This document shows, one piece after another, positions 10,487 through 22,270 of a stretch of DNA of 64,000 nucleotides (within the stretch, counting starts at the first letter, position 1; each line of letters starts with the position of its first letter). A program made the translations under genes and the position numbers. Under the pieces are notes generated by a model. It did not search any database. It was not told the DNA's origin and saw nothing but the letters and a program-made list of their open reading frames with translations. This DNA is from Prunus persica. Its lineage: Eukaryota; Streptophyta; Magnoliopsida; Rosales; Rosaceae. Location of the stretch: NCBI RefSeq assembly GCF_000346465.2, contig NC_034012.1:21549169-21613168 (forward strand), in the 5' to 3' direction.

Positions 10487-12148
10487 ACATGGTGATTTTG
10501 TGGAAGGGTTTCTGTAGCTGGGTCAGGGTAAGTACGGGTGGAATCATTTTGTATGTATTTGGTGGCTTTTGTATGAATGTGGTGCCTTGTTTACGCCTTC
10601 CTCTTATTCTCACCGTTGAGTGGGAAATTACTTAGTTTGTATAAATTTGAAGTGCTGTAACGTGGAGGTGTGCTTATTAAACGTTTATTGGCCTCATATT
10701 AGAAGCATTAAGCATGTATATTGTGTTTGTATTGTATATTTATTGACTCATATTGCAATCGTATTGTGCTTATAGTATGGTTTTATTGCTGCTTTATGGA
10801 TATACACCTCATATTATAGCCTCTACATCTGAGTAATGATAAACAGTGACTCTAGCAACGGTCGTATATATGGAGGGTTTCGGACAGATCAATGGTTCTG
10901 ACGCGCGGAATATCCATGGAAATATGGGACATATATCGATTCCAATAACAATTGGATACAAACCACGGACACTGTAAATACATGAAATTTTTTACTAACA
11001 AGACAAATAAAGTTATGAAAGCAATAATTAAATAGGAACAAAAAAAAGGATTATCGACATTTAAGTAATGAAGTAACAATTTGAAGGGATAGGTGGTAAT
11101 ATTCAGTACTTATTAAGTTCAGTAGTTATTCATTTCAGTACTTATAATGAACATTGGAAGTAAATAAGCAATAACATGAAATGGATGAAATAGGAAAGAA
11201 ATGAATGACATTAAGTAATGAATTTTGTGAGCAACAATATAGAACACTAATAAATGACTTTGTTATTTTGCAAAACAGGTTGGATTGGAAGACTTATAAA
11301 TACCAGAGTCCATAGGCACTAATCACACACCGATGGGGTGTGCGTGTGGGGACGTAGCTCAGAACCTAGAAGAGGGGAAGGGTTTCTTCCTCTGTGTGTG
11401 TGACTTGAAGTGAATAATTAACTATTTGAAAAGTCCATATCACGATAGTAGCGATGTGTTCACCATGTGTAGCTGCATGGATAGTTTCCCAAAAACTATA
11501 TATAGTTGGGTCTATGGCAATCAGAACAATGAGAAATCATTAAGTACAACGACGCTCCCAGTAATTGCGTAACATTTGCATTTGAAGGAGTTTTATGTAC
11601 GAGATGCAATTTTAGTTAGCCTTCTAGGCCCTTTCATTTTGGACACAAACCGTTTTCATTACACTACCAATAGGCGTGCAACAAAGTTACAATACAATAC
11701 CAATACGGTGGCAACAAAGTTACAACAGCATGACAATAGTGTGAATATAAAGACAGGAATACATAACGTTGTGTAGGAAAGGAAACCAAGTGATGCCAAC
11801 GTGACTACAATCACATTTCACAACACCAAATTGAATACAATTTAAATGAAAATAAAAGGTACATCAGAAACGAATAGAAATGCTAATCTGTAAGACACAT
11901 TGGCCAGTGGAACATTGTTAAATAACAGCTGGTTTCCTTTTCACAGGTGGAACTGTATGTTCACCAATTTGTACTAATAAGAGGCTCTCATTGCAAGGAA
12001 CTTGTTACCTTGTTCCATATGCTTCACATGACCGTTTAGTTGACGGACTTCCATCCCTGCAGCATCACCGAACCTATTCATGAACTTCACAGTTGATGAC
12101 AACTGAGGTACAAACTGAACAACTGTAAAATTTGCGCAAATTGACACT
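10487..12148. other. Noncoding MULE interior between the small gene and the transposase 3' end
   Basis: No convincing gene. Short AT-rich repeats such as ATTCAGTACTTAT occur near 11100-11150. The TATTGG-type words also seen near 7500-7700 recur near 10670-10800 and, inverted, near 11650-11720. Confidence 0.4.
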
Positions 12149-14602
12149 TCAGTTCTTGAGAGGGACAGATTGTTTGCATGTATTTCGGTAGTGGCCCTTC
12201 ACACCACACCTTGAGCATTTTTTTTGCCGGGAGTCCTCTCCTTTGGAAGGTATTCTTTGCATTTTGCGACAGCCCGGCATAACCTTACAAACAGGAGGAA
12301 GGATTTTGACATTGTTCAAATGTTCGGGAATAACCCATGTGCCTTTAGGTGGTACAGGATAAATAGATTCAGCATATGCAGCTGCCCATGTAGCTCGTGT
12401 ATAATAAGAAGAGGCAAAGGAGTAGGGGTTCAATTTCAAGTGCCGACATACCGCAATAGCATGCTTGCACGGGAGTTGCTCCAAGTCAAACTTCCTGCAC
12501 GCACAACTACGGTTTGCCAAGTGCACCAGACCGTTCAAATCACCATCCAGAACATTATACTCGACATCATTGATTTTGACCACATTCATCCTTGACGCAG
12601 CGTCTAACCTCTTCTTTAACTTCTGTTCACCCAAATCAGGGCACAATGTAGAATGACATTTCATTGCTAAATCTCGACGTTGACTAAACCAAGTGAGAAG
12701 TAGATTTGTGATTTCATCGATCAAGTGTAGCACCGGAAGCATCCTTGCAAAACGAAGAACTAAATTAATGGACTCCACAATATTCGTTGTCATCACATTA
12801 TATCGTCGTCCATCACAGTGGGCCCGAGACCACTTCTGGACGCCTGCACGTAGTAGATAAGTTCGCACTCGCTCATTGTTTATCATCGAGAAGTGACGAT
12901 TGAACTCTGCTAGACGATAAGACTTCGCTGCCCTTACAAAATACCCCAATATCGGATCCCGTTGCTTCAAGTGAAATGAGGCTTTCATATTGCCCTTCAA
13001 GTGATAAAAGCAAATATCATGGCTTGCCCCAGGAAAAACTCTACGCAACCCATGTTGTATGCTAACATTGCGATCAGATATGACAACAAGATTCGAGCAA
13101 TCACCAATTGCACAATGTAATTTTCTCAAAAACCACTCCCATGCTGCATCCGTCTCCAAATCTCCAATCCCAAAGGCAACATGATATATGTTGCGATTTC
13201 CGTCAAATGCGGTCGCAACAAACAAAACACCTTTATACTTGCACTTCAAATGGGTAGCATCAATAGCAATCACCGGCCGCATTGACGACTTAAATCCTCG
13301 TATGCATGCACCAATTGACATAAAAAAAATATAAGAAGTGGTCGGCTGTATCAGTCTGAATGTATGTCAAAGTTCCCGAATTTGTACGCTCCAATTCATA
13401 ACAATAGGAAGGGAGAAGGGAATACGACTCTTCTGCAGACCCTCTCATTGTTTTGAAAGCTAACTCTCGGCTTCTCCAAGCTGTAGAGTAGCTTATGCTG
13501 ACACCAATTTTTTTTTCACATCTGTCTTTATATCAGCTGCAGTATAAATGCTGCGCGAATCCTGAAATCTCCATTTAACACAGTCAGACACCAATTCGGC
13601 CGTAGCTTGAGGATGGTGACTACTTACAAACCTCAGATCACATTCATGAAGTGGATCGTATTTAACAACCTTAAACTCATGTAATCCAACTTTATATGCC
13701 CGAACTTTCCAAGGGCAAGGCACCTGCCAACAGCGAACACACAACCGACACTTCCCAGATTGGACTGTTCTGAACCAAAAGTGGCCTCTAATTGCTGCTA
13801 AACTGATGGTTTTTAAAAGGGCAATCTTATTTGGATAAACTCGGCCAACCTTCAAATTTGCTTCCCAATTTTTGCACGAAAGGCCTCCACCATAACCAAT
13901 ATATTCCACACTCTCACCATGCTTCGAATCAACCCGAATTGTATGCATTTCACTCGAACTTGATTGCCGGGGAGGTTCAGATTGCACCTGTCTACACTGC
14001 ACAGTGGAGGGTTCCGCATTGCTGTCCTCATGAGGATGCACAATTGGTGCAGAGTACGGTTCCTCTTCATTGCTAGGTTGATACAAATCAGCAACTATGT
14101 TTTCACCGCTTTCAAAATGAACTTCTTGAACCCAATCACTCCAATTAAAACCATTCCCACCATTTTCAGTTTCATTGTCCGAAATTACCACATTTCTTCG
14201 TTCCACAACAAAGGTAGCAGGAGCATTGCTACTCTCAACGCTTACAATGCCATTGCACCCTTCAATACCATGACCTTCGATATTTTTCAAGCTTGCTACT
14301 AAAGGGGTTACTTTAGAGGCCATAACATCTGTGTTGTACTTGAGAAAATATTGAACATCATCATTGTCTTCAACCCTTATGTGCTTACTGACAGATGCGG
14401 ATACAGGAACTGAATACTTCAATGTGACACTATATTTCGTGGGCTCTGCATCCATGATCTTATAAATGCGTTGAACAAGGTCGGAAAACGTTACGTTCCG
14501 TGACACTATTATGCCTTTAGCCTCCCCACCTTCATAACTCTCAATGTTATCCTTCTTAACCCAACTTCCATTGTAGCATACCAAAATTCCAACTGTATCC
14601 AT
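12149..14602 (-). CDS. MURA-type Mutator transposase, one frameshift
   Basis: The start ATG at 14602 follows a TTAATTGCAG acceptor. Codons 1-369 (14602-13493) hold an N-terminal PB1-like region (about 1-95) and the Cys/His-bearing MuDR DNA-binding domain (about 250-345, CRLCVRCWQVPCPWKVRAY, ending near the AAT/IYTAADIKTDVKK segment). The frame then breaks at a run of nine T (13508-13516 on the plus strand); one more base there would continue into the segment before 13321 (SISYSTAWRSRELA and so on) without a stop. Downstream are the DDE residues Asp in IDATHLK, Asp in VVISDRN and Glu in SYRLAEF, with the conserved HDICFYHLKGN. A SWIM finger (CACRKFDLEQLPCKHAIAVC) and a CCHC knuckle (CSRCGVKGHYRNTC) close the protein. 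With the break repaired, length would be near 815 aa, normal for plant MURA/FAR1-like transposases. It catalyses excision and insertion at the TIRs. Confidence 0.9.
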
Positions 14603-15637
14603 TTCTGCAATTAACATAAATAATTACTACACCGATTCATAACACTAAAAAAGAAAAAATTGATGAATAAAAACATACACAACAATCATTCCACTACACA
14701 TATCATCTTCTAAATCCTCAAATCTTCAAACTCAAATTGTAGCTGCTTCAACAAGGAACTTTTATTCCTTTTTGTTTTTTCTTTGATTTTGTACATATCT
14801 GTGGGTTCCAAGTTATTAACAAACTAACATACACATACAATGGCAGAAATATGAACCCTCTAACCCTCCAAGGCTTTTGCACAAATGTAAACACCTTCAA
14901 CAAAAGGATCAGGTTGTGATAGAAAACGTATAATGTAGTACAAGCTCAATTACCAAATTCGAAACCATAACACACAAACTATACTTCTTACCAAAACAAA
15001 CCCAGAATGCCAATAAATTCCCTACATTAGCATCTAAATTGAGCCTAACACTAGCCGTATTTACAAATTTTTAGGCCAGACAAAGTTAACATATGATTTT
15101 TCTGTGTGCTGTTATTTTCACCATTATCACTACATTATACACGCATTCGGTCAATTTTAAACAAAATTCAAGTTCACCAGACAGATCCCACTGCAGATAA
15201 TATCACAAACTATGAATTTCAACATATCATAACTCCTTCAAACTGAAAATTTAAGCTTTTATGCCCTCTGTGGTGAAAAGGGGCTGAACGATTTCATAAT
15301 ACACATACACTACCAAACCCATATCACAACTCACATCCGTTCACAACGACGCCGGAAGTCGCCACTTTCGCTTCTCTGTGGACTCGCAGCAGTCACCTCG
15401 ATCTGGAGGTCAACAATGGAGGCCGTGCCTTCCGGCTTCGCTGCGCCCAAACTAGGGTCCCAAATTTGAGGACATCTGGGTTATGACGATGGATGGGTTG
15501 CGAACTGGATTGCTCAGTGGCAACATGTCTCGCAACCTGGAGTTCCCCCAATTGTTGCCAACCTTCCAACACAGAGGAGAGAGAGTTTTAGGAGTTCAGA
15601 CAAGTTCCCTTTCAGAAAAGGGGTGGCAAAGGGTTGC
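14603..15637 (-). other. Transposase leader and right subterminal region
   Basis: No coding region is supported. On the minus strand the 15330-15637 part is GC-richer than its surroundings and ends at a good GTGAGT donor near 15334; the rest, down to TTAATTGCAG at 14603, would be a leader intron. The open frame 15483-15689 on the plus strand overlaps the TIR and has no recognisable content. Confidence 0.4.
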
Positions 15638-15766
15638 TACATCTGCTTTTATATGGAGGGCAGTTTGGTCATTTCACGTCCACAAGTGATTATATCAGAA
15701 CACAATTTGTAACCTGATCATTTCAGAACACCACTTGTGAAAGGTGATTATATCAGCATATTTCCC
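15638..15766 (-). repeat. Right terminal inverted repeat of the MULE
   Basis: 15638-15717 is the inverted partner of 1-80. The outer part, about 15718-15766, repeats a block of the inner part: GTGATTATATCAG occurs at about 15686 and again at about 15743, so the TIR is internally duplicated. Read inward it would begin GGGAAATATGCTGATA, a start of the kind common for Mutator elements. The exact outer end is inferred. Confidence 0.75.
15646..15653 (-). promoter_or_regulatory. TATA box in right TIR, reading inward to the transposase gene
   Basis: This is the inverted copy of the left TIR box (TATAAAAG on the minus strand). It lies about 1 kb upstream of the transposase start at 14602. A leader intron is plausible: a GTGAGT donor lies near 15334, and TTAATTGCAG sits immediately before the start codon. 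Both TIR-driven genes would then have long spliced leaders. Confidence 0.5.
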
Positions 15767-15971
15767 AAGAAATAATGTGGAAGAATCTGATTTGGTTTTT
15801 TTAAAAAAATATGACTTCGAAATATTTACGGTTATGCTATTGAGCTTCCGTAGATCATAACTTCTTAGTTATAACTCCGATTTGAGCCAACTTACGGACT
15901 CATCTCGACGTGTTCTACGCAACGGTACTACTAAACTCCCCAGATTCTTTCTGGAACAAAAAGTCAATATT
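15767..15971 (+). mobile_element. Remnant 3' end of LTR family A, host of the MULE insertion
   Basis: The stretch shares long near-identical runs (TATTTACGGTTATGC, ATAACTCCGATTTGAG, CATCTCGACGTGTTCTACG, AAAAAGTCAA) with the 3' ends of LTR family A at about 22080-22180, 28150-28270 and 56460-56620. The MULE therefore inserted in a family-A copy. The last part of the LTR seems replaced by a CGATAT element; GGTTATTACA, the usual family-A end, reappears at about 17062. Confidence 0.65.
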
Positions 15972-17056
15972 TCGCCGATATTTCGTTTTTTAGGAGCTGC
16001 GATATTTTAGTATGTTTCTATTTATTTATCGTCAATTTATCGATAATTTCGGTACCGATATTTTTGTTCAGATGGCAGCTGCAAATGGTCAACATATCGC
16101 GATATTATCGATAATATTGCGATATGAACTTTCAAAAATGAAATAATACGCTTGAACGTCGCACACGGGGTTCGAACTCCTCCCCGCTTCCAACTTCTAA
16201 GCCTCTTAGCCACCACGCTAGCCATCACTTTGTGATTAGTATCTATCGAATCTGGTATTTATAACTCTTCCAAGTTGTTTCTCAAAATATAAAATAATTA
16301 CTTATTGTTGATCAAATATTTAATTACTTAATATAATTTATTTCTTTCCTATTTAATCCATTTAATGTTATTGCTTATTTTATTATTCATTATAAGTACT
16401 TACATTACTAAATTCTCCTTCAAATTGTTGCTGAATTACTTAAATCCCTATAATCATTTTCTTCATTTCCTATTTAATTCTTCTTTGGATAACTTTATTT
16501 ATGTCCTTAGTTAATTTTCAATCTTCACTATTATTTTTTAAGCATGATAAAGTGCTTAATTTTCATGACAAATCAAGTTGGTTTACATCTTTAATTAGTT
16601 TTCAATTTTTGATAAATTATAAATATAAGAACGTGTACCATGTCATGATGTCCAGTGAATAACTTGAAATAAAGTTACTCATGCATCTTACCATGCAACT
16701 TATAAAGTGTAAAATATTGTAGTAAAAATGATAAATAAATTACTAGAGGGTGTTTAATTTTCTTTCATTAATTACTCTAGATTTTCTAAGTCACAGAGTT
16801 TATTAGCTCGCAATATAATCAACTTAAATCACTCAAACATGCTATGCAATGCATTTCCTTCCAATCTTTTGTGTTAAAATAATAGATGATTGACTAAATA
16901 AACTTTTAAAAAAGTTTCATTAAAAATTTCCATGTATTTATCACAATTTCCGTGGTTTTTATTCAATTTTTATCGATATCGATATTTTTCCGATATTTCC
17001 ATCGATATTTCCGTGTTTTTGAACCACCGATATTTCCGAAACCCTCGATATTTAAG
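15972..17056 (+). mobile_element. CGATAT-rich repeat element, copy 1
   Basis: Both ends are dense in CGATAT, ATATCG and CCGATATTTCC words; the middle is AT-rich. The right half (16660-17030) aligns with 35700-36060, including AATGCATTTCCTTC, AATAATAGAT..ATTGACTAAATAAA and TTTTTATTCAATTTTTATCG. It has no coding capacity. The class is uncertain; a tRNA-like sequence near the left end would suit a Pol III derived or composite element. Confidence 0.6.
16152..16232 (-). repeat. tRNA-like (A box / B box) sequence within the CGATAT element
   Basis: On the minus strand TGGCTAGCGTGGTGG resembles an A box, and about 35 bases later GAGTTCGAACCCC matches the B box (GTTCGANNCC). This is the Pol III promoter layout of tRNA-derived SINEs. 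A complete tRNA fold is not evident, so it is not called a tRNA gene. Confidence 0.4.
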
Positions 17057-17065
17057 ACCTTGGTT

Positions 17066-18600
17066 ATTACACAAGTGAAGCCCACCTTCTCCAAAATTTC
17101 GGCCATAGGGAGAGAATTCTATCTCTCCCTTTGTGTGCTTTTCTTATAAAAGCTAAAAGATTACTCAAAAACTAGTTAGGGTTTTTGGCATTTCAACTTG
17201 GAGTTCTTGATGTGTAGGAGAGACATCCTCCCTCTCATCTTCCTCAGTCAAAATTTGTTCCAACCTAGAGGAAGTCTAGCATCTAAGTCCTCTAGGTTGA
17301 TTTCTTTTCATCTCTAGTCTATTTTGGTATGGTGAGGTAGACGGCTTCTACTTTGGAGCCTCTTGGGTTGAGGAATCTACATTCTAAGAGGAGATTGAAA
17401 GCCTTTCCAACAAGGTGATCATTCTTGGTTTTTCAAGAAAAGTCTACAAGGGTAAAAGCTTAACCTTTCCTCTCTTTTCTATTTTGTGCTCAAAGGGACT
17501 AGATCATAAGATACTTGGGTTAAAATGAAAAAGGTTTATCTCAACTAGAATAAGCATAATCAATCCGCCATTATGAATGTTTATGCATTATTGAAAATGC
17601 TACCATGTGCGTGGAGCTGTTGTGGGATGTGGGGTAATCTACACCATTGATAGTGAGTGACCGGTTAAATGGGCTGCTCCAGGTTTTAAAAAAAAAAAAA
17701 AGAAAAAGAAAGAAAGAGAAATCTGAAAAGAAAGAAGGCTTTCCTGCGACTTCTATCTCTTCCTCTTCTTGGCACTTCTATCTCTTTTTCTTCACACAGC
17801 TCGTGTCTCTTCTTCTTGGCACGATTAGTCTTTTTTCCATGGTTGCTCTCTCTTCTTCAGTTGGGTTTGTTAAAATGAATGTTTGATTATTCAAGAATAG
17901 AAGAAAGGAAGGGAAGAGAGAGAGAACAGAGAGAGAGCAATATAAGAAAGAAATCAAAGCTTTTGTAAATTTCTCAATCATCTGAACAGTACAATTGTAA
18001 GCTTATATATTCTTAGCTTTTGCTTACTGATTATGCACTATTGTTGACTAGCTTTCTGAATTTCTAACCACTTCACATGATAGCACAGAGCTTCTTGGTT
18101 CTATTGTTGTCTCTCTTTGTGATAGATGTTAACTGTTAGCTTATGTAATTTGTTTGATGCTTCAGACTTATTATATAATGATGTCAAATATGATCGTGTA
18201 TTGTTCTATGTCAATGGGTTCAATGAGTTAATTCCAAAGGAAATGACCATAAGATGGAAAGGGCACTAATAGATTGGCTCACCTAAGATGAAAAGGTAAT
18301 AATGCAATTGACAAACAGTTAGTTGGAAATTGCAAACGAATAATGCAATTGACAAACAATTAGTTGGAAATTGCAAGCAAATAACAGTTCGTTGTAAATT
18401 GCAAACGTATAGTTATCATGTGTGCCTATGTTCTTCACTTTTGGCTTGGTTTTCCACATGGTTTCACTTTCCCTTCCAAATAGTTTTTGTAACCTGAAAG
18501 TGAATAAATTTTTTTTGGGGTCAAAAAACTCAATATTGTATGTTGTAAATACGATTTTTTTCCTGTGTAAATATGTTGTAAACATGTATTTAAAAAATAT
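17066..18600. other. Unassigned sequence with a possible promoter-like start
   Basis: No reading frame longer than 88 codons has support. A TTATAAAAG box near 17143 followed by a leader-like stretch with paired CCTCTAGGTT words, and a later A/G tract (17686-17735), could be the remains of an LTR promoter or an untranslated leader. Nothing else can be assigned. Confidence 0.3.
18300..18412. repeat. ~42-bp tandem repeat, 2.5 copies
   Basis: Two adjacent units with the core CAATTGACAAACARTTAGTT and a third partial copy (GTTCGTTGTAAATTGCAAAC) lie here. The unit has short internal symmetry between AATTGC and GCAATT. Confidence 0.6.
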
Positions 18601-18624
18601 TCAAATTAAAAAATAAATTCATAA

Positions 18625-20420
18625 AGGTAAGGTGGGACATTAGAGAAGTAAATTAGGTCCTTACATTGTAAACAAAAGGGTTTACAATAGTAAGGACTCG
18701 TATTACTCTGTTGGACATTTGTGTTCCATTATATTGTAAAATCAATCCTTAATCGTGTAATATTGTAATTTACAAACATAAGGACATCTAGTACAATATT
18801 AAGGTAAAGTGGAGCATTTGGAAGGTAAATTGGGTCCTTATACTTATAAACATGGATGTTTACAATATTAAGGTCTCGTATTATTCTATATTAGATAGTT
18901 GTGTTCCATTATATTGTAAAATCAATCTTTAATTGTGTAATATCTTAATTTACAAACATAAGGACATCTAGTACAATATTAAGGTAAAGTGGAACATTCG
19001 GAAGGTAAATTGGATCCTTGTAGAGCACGGATGTTTACAATATTAAGATCTCATATTACTCTATATTGGACAGTTGTATTCCATAAGATTGTAAAACTCA
19101 TCCTTAATCTTGTAATATTGTAATTTTCAAAGATAAAGACATCTAGTACAATATTAAGGTAATTGGGACATTAGGAAAGTAAATTGGGTCCTTATACTTG
19201 TAAACACAGATGTTTACAACATTAAGGTCTCGTATTACTCTATGTTGGACAGTTGTGTTCCATCAGATTGTAAAACCCATCCTTAATCTTGTAATATCGT
19301 AATTTACAAGGATAAAGACATCTAGTACAATATTAAGGTAACTTGGGGCATTAAGAAAGTAAATTGGGTCCTTATACTTGTAAACACAAATGTTTACAAT
19401 ATTAAGGTCTCGTATTACTCTATGTTGGACAACTACGTTCCATAAGATTGTAAAACCCATCCTTAATATTGTAATATCGTAATTTACAAGGATAAAGACA
19501 TCTAGTACAATATTAAGGTAACTAGGGATATTAGGAAAGTAAATTAGGTCCTTATACTTCTAAACACAAATGTTTACAATATTAAGGTCTCGTATTACTC
19601 TATTTTGGAAATTTATGTTCCATAAGATTATAAAATCCATCCTTAATCTTATAATATCGTAAGGTAAGAAAAATTACCCCCAACAGTAAGGACATCTAGT
19701 ACAAAGAAAAATGACCCCCAGTATAATGTTAAGGTAAGAATGGACCTTGGATGAGTAAATTGAATCCTTATCCTTGTAAACAAGGTGGTGGTTACAACAT
19801 TAAGGATTGATATTATATGAAGATGGACATACCTGTTCCATTACATGGTAAAAGTCATTCTTAATATCGTAATACCGTAATTTACAACAATAAGGAACCC
19901 TTGTATAAGAATAATTAAGTGTGGACCATGGTGGAATAAATTTGGTCCTTGCACTTGTAAACACGGGGGGTTTACAACATATAGGACTTCCTTTATATTG
20001 TTATGGACACAGGGGTTCCATAAATGTATAAAAGGGATCCCTAAACCTGTAATAGCATAATTCACAACGGAAATGACCCCCAATACAATGATAAGATAAG
20101 AATGAACCTTGGAGGAGTAAATTGAGTCATTGTCTTTGTAAACAAGATGGTGGTTACAACATTAAGAATTCTTATTACACTAAAATGGACATACTCGTTC
20201 CATTACATTGTAAAAGCAATCTTTAATCTCGTAATACCATAATTTACAACAACAAAGAACCCTTGAATAAGAATAGGGTAAGCGTGGACCTTGGTGGAAT
20301 AAATTTGGTCCTTGTGCTTGTAAACACCAGAGGTTTATAACATCTAGGACTTCCGTTATATTGTTATGGACATAGGGGTTCCATAAATTTATAAAAGGAA
20401 TTCTTAAACCTGAAGGCAAA
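18625..20420. repeat. Tandem satellite array, ~180-bp unit, about 10 copies
   Basis: The landmark TCCTTATACTTGTAAAC recurs near 18658, 18836, 19015, 19188, 19368, 19549, 19767, 19947, 20130 and 20310, a period of 173-218 bp and mostly 178-182. From about 19740 the units alternate between two variants, giving a ~365-bp dimer. Each unit holds two short dyads of the type CCTTAT.CTTGTAAAC ... GTTTACAACATTAAGG. Nothing is coding; open frames here are repeat translations. Satellite or subterminal array of a larger transposon are both possible. Confidence 0.75.
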
Positions 20421-21935
20421 CCTTGGGTATCCATGGTGGTTTTCAAAATAAATATATTTTTCAAAAAAGATTAAAGATTATATAAAAAAAAAACATTAAT
20501 TATAAAACTATTCCTCATTCTATTCTTAAATCCTATTGCCATTCCCGGAGAACTATAATTTTACTTCCATCAAACCATTCAATCCGGTAATCACCTCATT
20601 TCCTACTTTCCAAGCCTTTTCTCATTTCCAACATAGCAGCATATAAATAAAAGTATTTAAATCCCATTAATCATGCTTGGAAAGCCATAAACAAATAATA
20701 ACTTATTCAAGATCAAATAACAAAATTTAATTTCATAAAATCATTTATAGACTAAAATTCCACTCACTGAGCGTCCCTGACCCTTTGAGGGTCCCTGCTG
20801 CGGGTCAACTGGTGCATGAGTACCTATTTATGCCATTACAAATATTTAATTAATAAAATTGCCCAACATAATTATTTAATCCAAAATCTTGACCCCCCGG
20901 CTTCTAAGAGTACGTGCACATAGTCTAAGACCATTCCTATGCCCACTTAAGCATTTGCAATTATTAGAACGGTCTGAAAAGACCCGAGACTCATTAAGAG
21001 ATAAATTTCCAAAAAGTCAACCCGGGACCTCGCGAGGTCCACAACCTCCAAATTCTGATCCGAGAGTTCCTAGAGGTTCCAATATATCTAGGACGCGTGT
21101 CCCAAGAGTTTGGTCTTGATTGTACGGCCGGATTACACACGATCGCACGATCGGAAGATCGGATGGTACGGTAAACCTAGCCTTAGGGTTCATGATTTCG
21201 GAGTATCCGAAATTTTGATTCACGATCCGTTGAATTCTATACGATCCTGGAATTACCTAGATCAACATATATTAAATTGATTACGATCCAACGGTTCAAA
21301 CGTATCGAACTCGAAAATCGCACAATAGGGGAGATCCGTTCGGGGTTCAAACGTTAACCAAATTGGAATCCGAAAGTACCTACGCGCACATGAGGACCAG
21401 GAGATCATTTAGGAAACAATTCCGGTCCATTACCTGGCCCGCGCGCTGCCGCACTTGGGTGCCCTGAGTAAATTTCAGCGGTCGAAAAAACTCAAAACCA
21501 CTGGTCAAGCTTCCTACCATAGGTGTAAAACCTCATTTGGGACATACCCCGAAAAATGGCCTAAGTGGCCGGAATTTCAACCCAAAATTCGGCCAAATTT
21601 TGGATCGTTATTTGATCTAGCTAGGCAAGAAATCATTCCAATCCTACCCAACCATCAGCTAGAGCTTGAAGAATAGATGAAAAGCCATACCTTGATTGCC
21701 GAAAATGGTGGCCGAAGGAGAGAAAACGAGGCCGAGGAAAATCTGTCAAAAACGGCGCGATTTTTGGCTATTTCCCTCGGCAAGACAATGGCTGTAGGCG
21801 GCGCAGGTCGGGGTGAGACGACGGGGTTAGGCCGGTCGGTTTGGTACTAGCGTCATGGCCTACGGTGGCCGGTGGTGGCGGCTGTGCGAAGAAACAGAGT
21901 GAGAGAGGAAGTACGTCGAGGAGAGAGAGACGTGC

Positions 21936-22017
<82 letters not shown>

Positions 22018-22270
22018 CAGGTTTTTAAGAAATCAGATTTCAAAAATTACAATTTTGCCCTTGTCAATTTTTGATTGCAATTTCTTCGTTACAACTCCGA
22101 TTTGAGTCCACTACGTGTCTACGGACTCGTATCGCCGTGCTCTACACAATGGTACAAGGGAAATTCCCAAATTGTTTCCCGATCAAACTAATAAAATATT
22201 CTAAGGGTATAATTGTTTTTTCCTCCAATAAATTAAAAATTAAAAATTAAATTAGGTTTGGGTTATTACA
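20421..22270 (+). mobile_element. LTR family A, copy A (5'-truncated solo LTR)
   Basis: From about 20760 it aligns in order with copies B, D and E: CCACTCACTGAG/CACTCACAGATAG with GACCCTTTGAGGGTCC, the CGATCG-rich block near 21130-21165, CTAGATCAACATATATTAAA, and ATAACTCCGATTTGAGTCCAC-like words near 22090. The end is GGTTATTACA at 22270. The left boundary is unclear, and the first third of the LTR seems to be missing. It separates the two dyad satellite arrays. No coding sequence is visible. Confidence 0.6.
21939..22015. repeat. (AG)n(TG)n compound microsatellite
   Basis: A run of AG dinucleotides passes directly into TG dinucleotides. It lies within LTR copy A; copies D and its nested LTR have other GA/CT tracts at other places. 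Confidence 0.95.

Larger units (their letters stand above)
1..15766. mobile_element. Giant Mutator-like element (MULE) with transposase, Ulp1-type protease and three accessory genes
   Basis: The first 80 bases of the window and the reverse complement of 15638-15717 match at 79 of 80 positions, then diverge, so they are terminal inverted repeats. Between them lies a MURA-type transposase on the minus strand near the right end and a DUF1985/Ulp1 gene on the plus strand near the left end, the two genes typical of Ulp1-carrying plant MULEs. The right TIR seems to continue for about 50 bp past the region matched at the left, to a terminal TTTCCC near 15766, so the left end probably extends outside the window and the 9-bp target duplication cannot be tested. 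At about 15.8 kb this is a large element. Noncoding DNA separates the genes. Three genes carry one lesion each, so the copy is likely non-autonomous. Confidence 0.9.

Noticed and set aside
12224..12656. Plus-strand frame of 123 aa
   Set aside because: Antisense to the transposase SWIM region.
13831..14302. Plus-strand open frames of 81 and 112 aa
   Set aside because: They overlap the transposase on the other strand.
16152..16232. A real tRNA gene
   Set aside because: Only promoter-like boxes are present; stem complementarity is lacking.
18625..20420. CRISPR array or centromeric satellite
   Set aside because: Units are 180 bp and imperfect with no spacers, in a plant genome; ~10 copies beside genes do not support a centromere.
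21872..22105. Arg/Glu-rich 77-aa frame
   Set aside because: Derived from the (AG)n(TG)n microsatellite.
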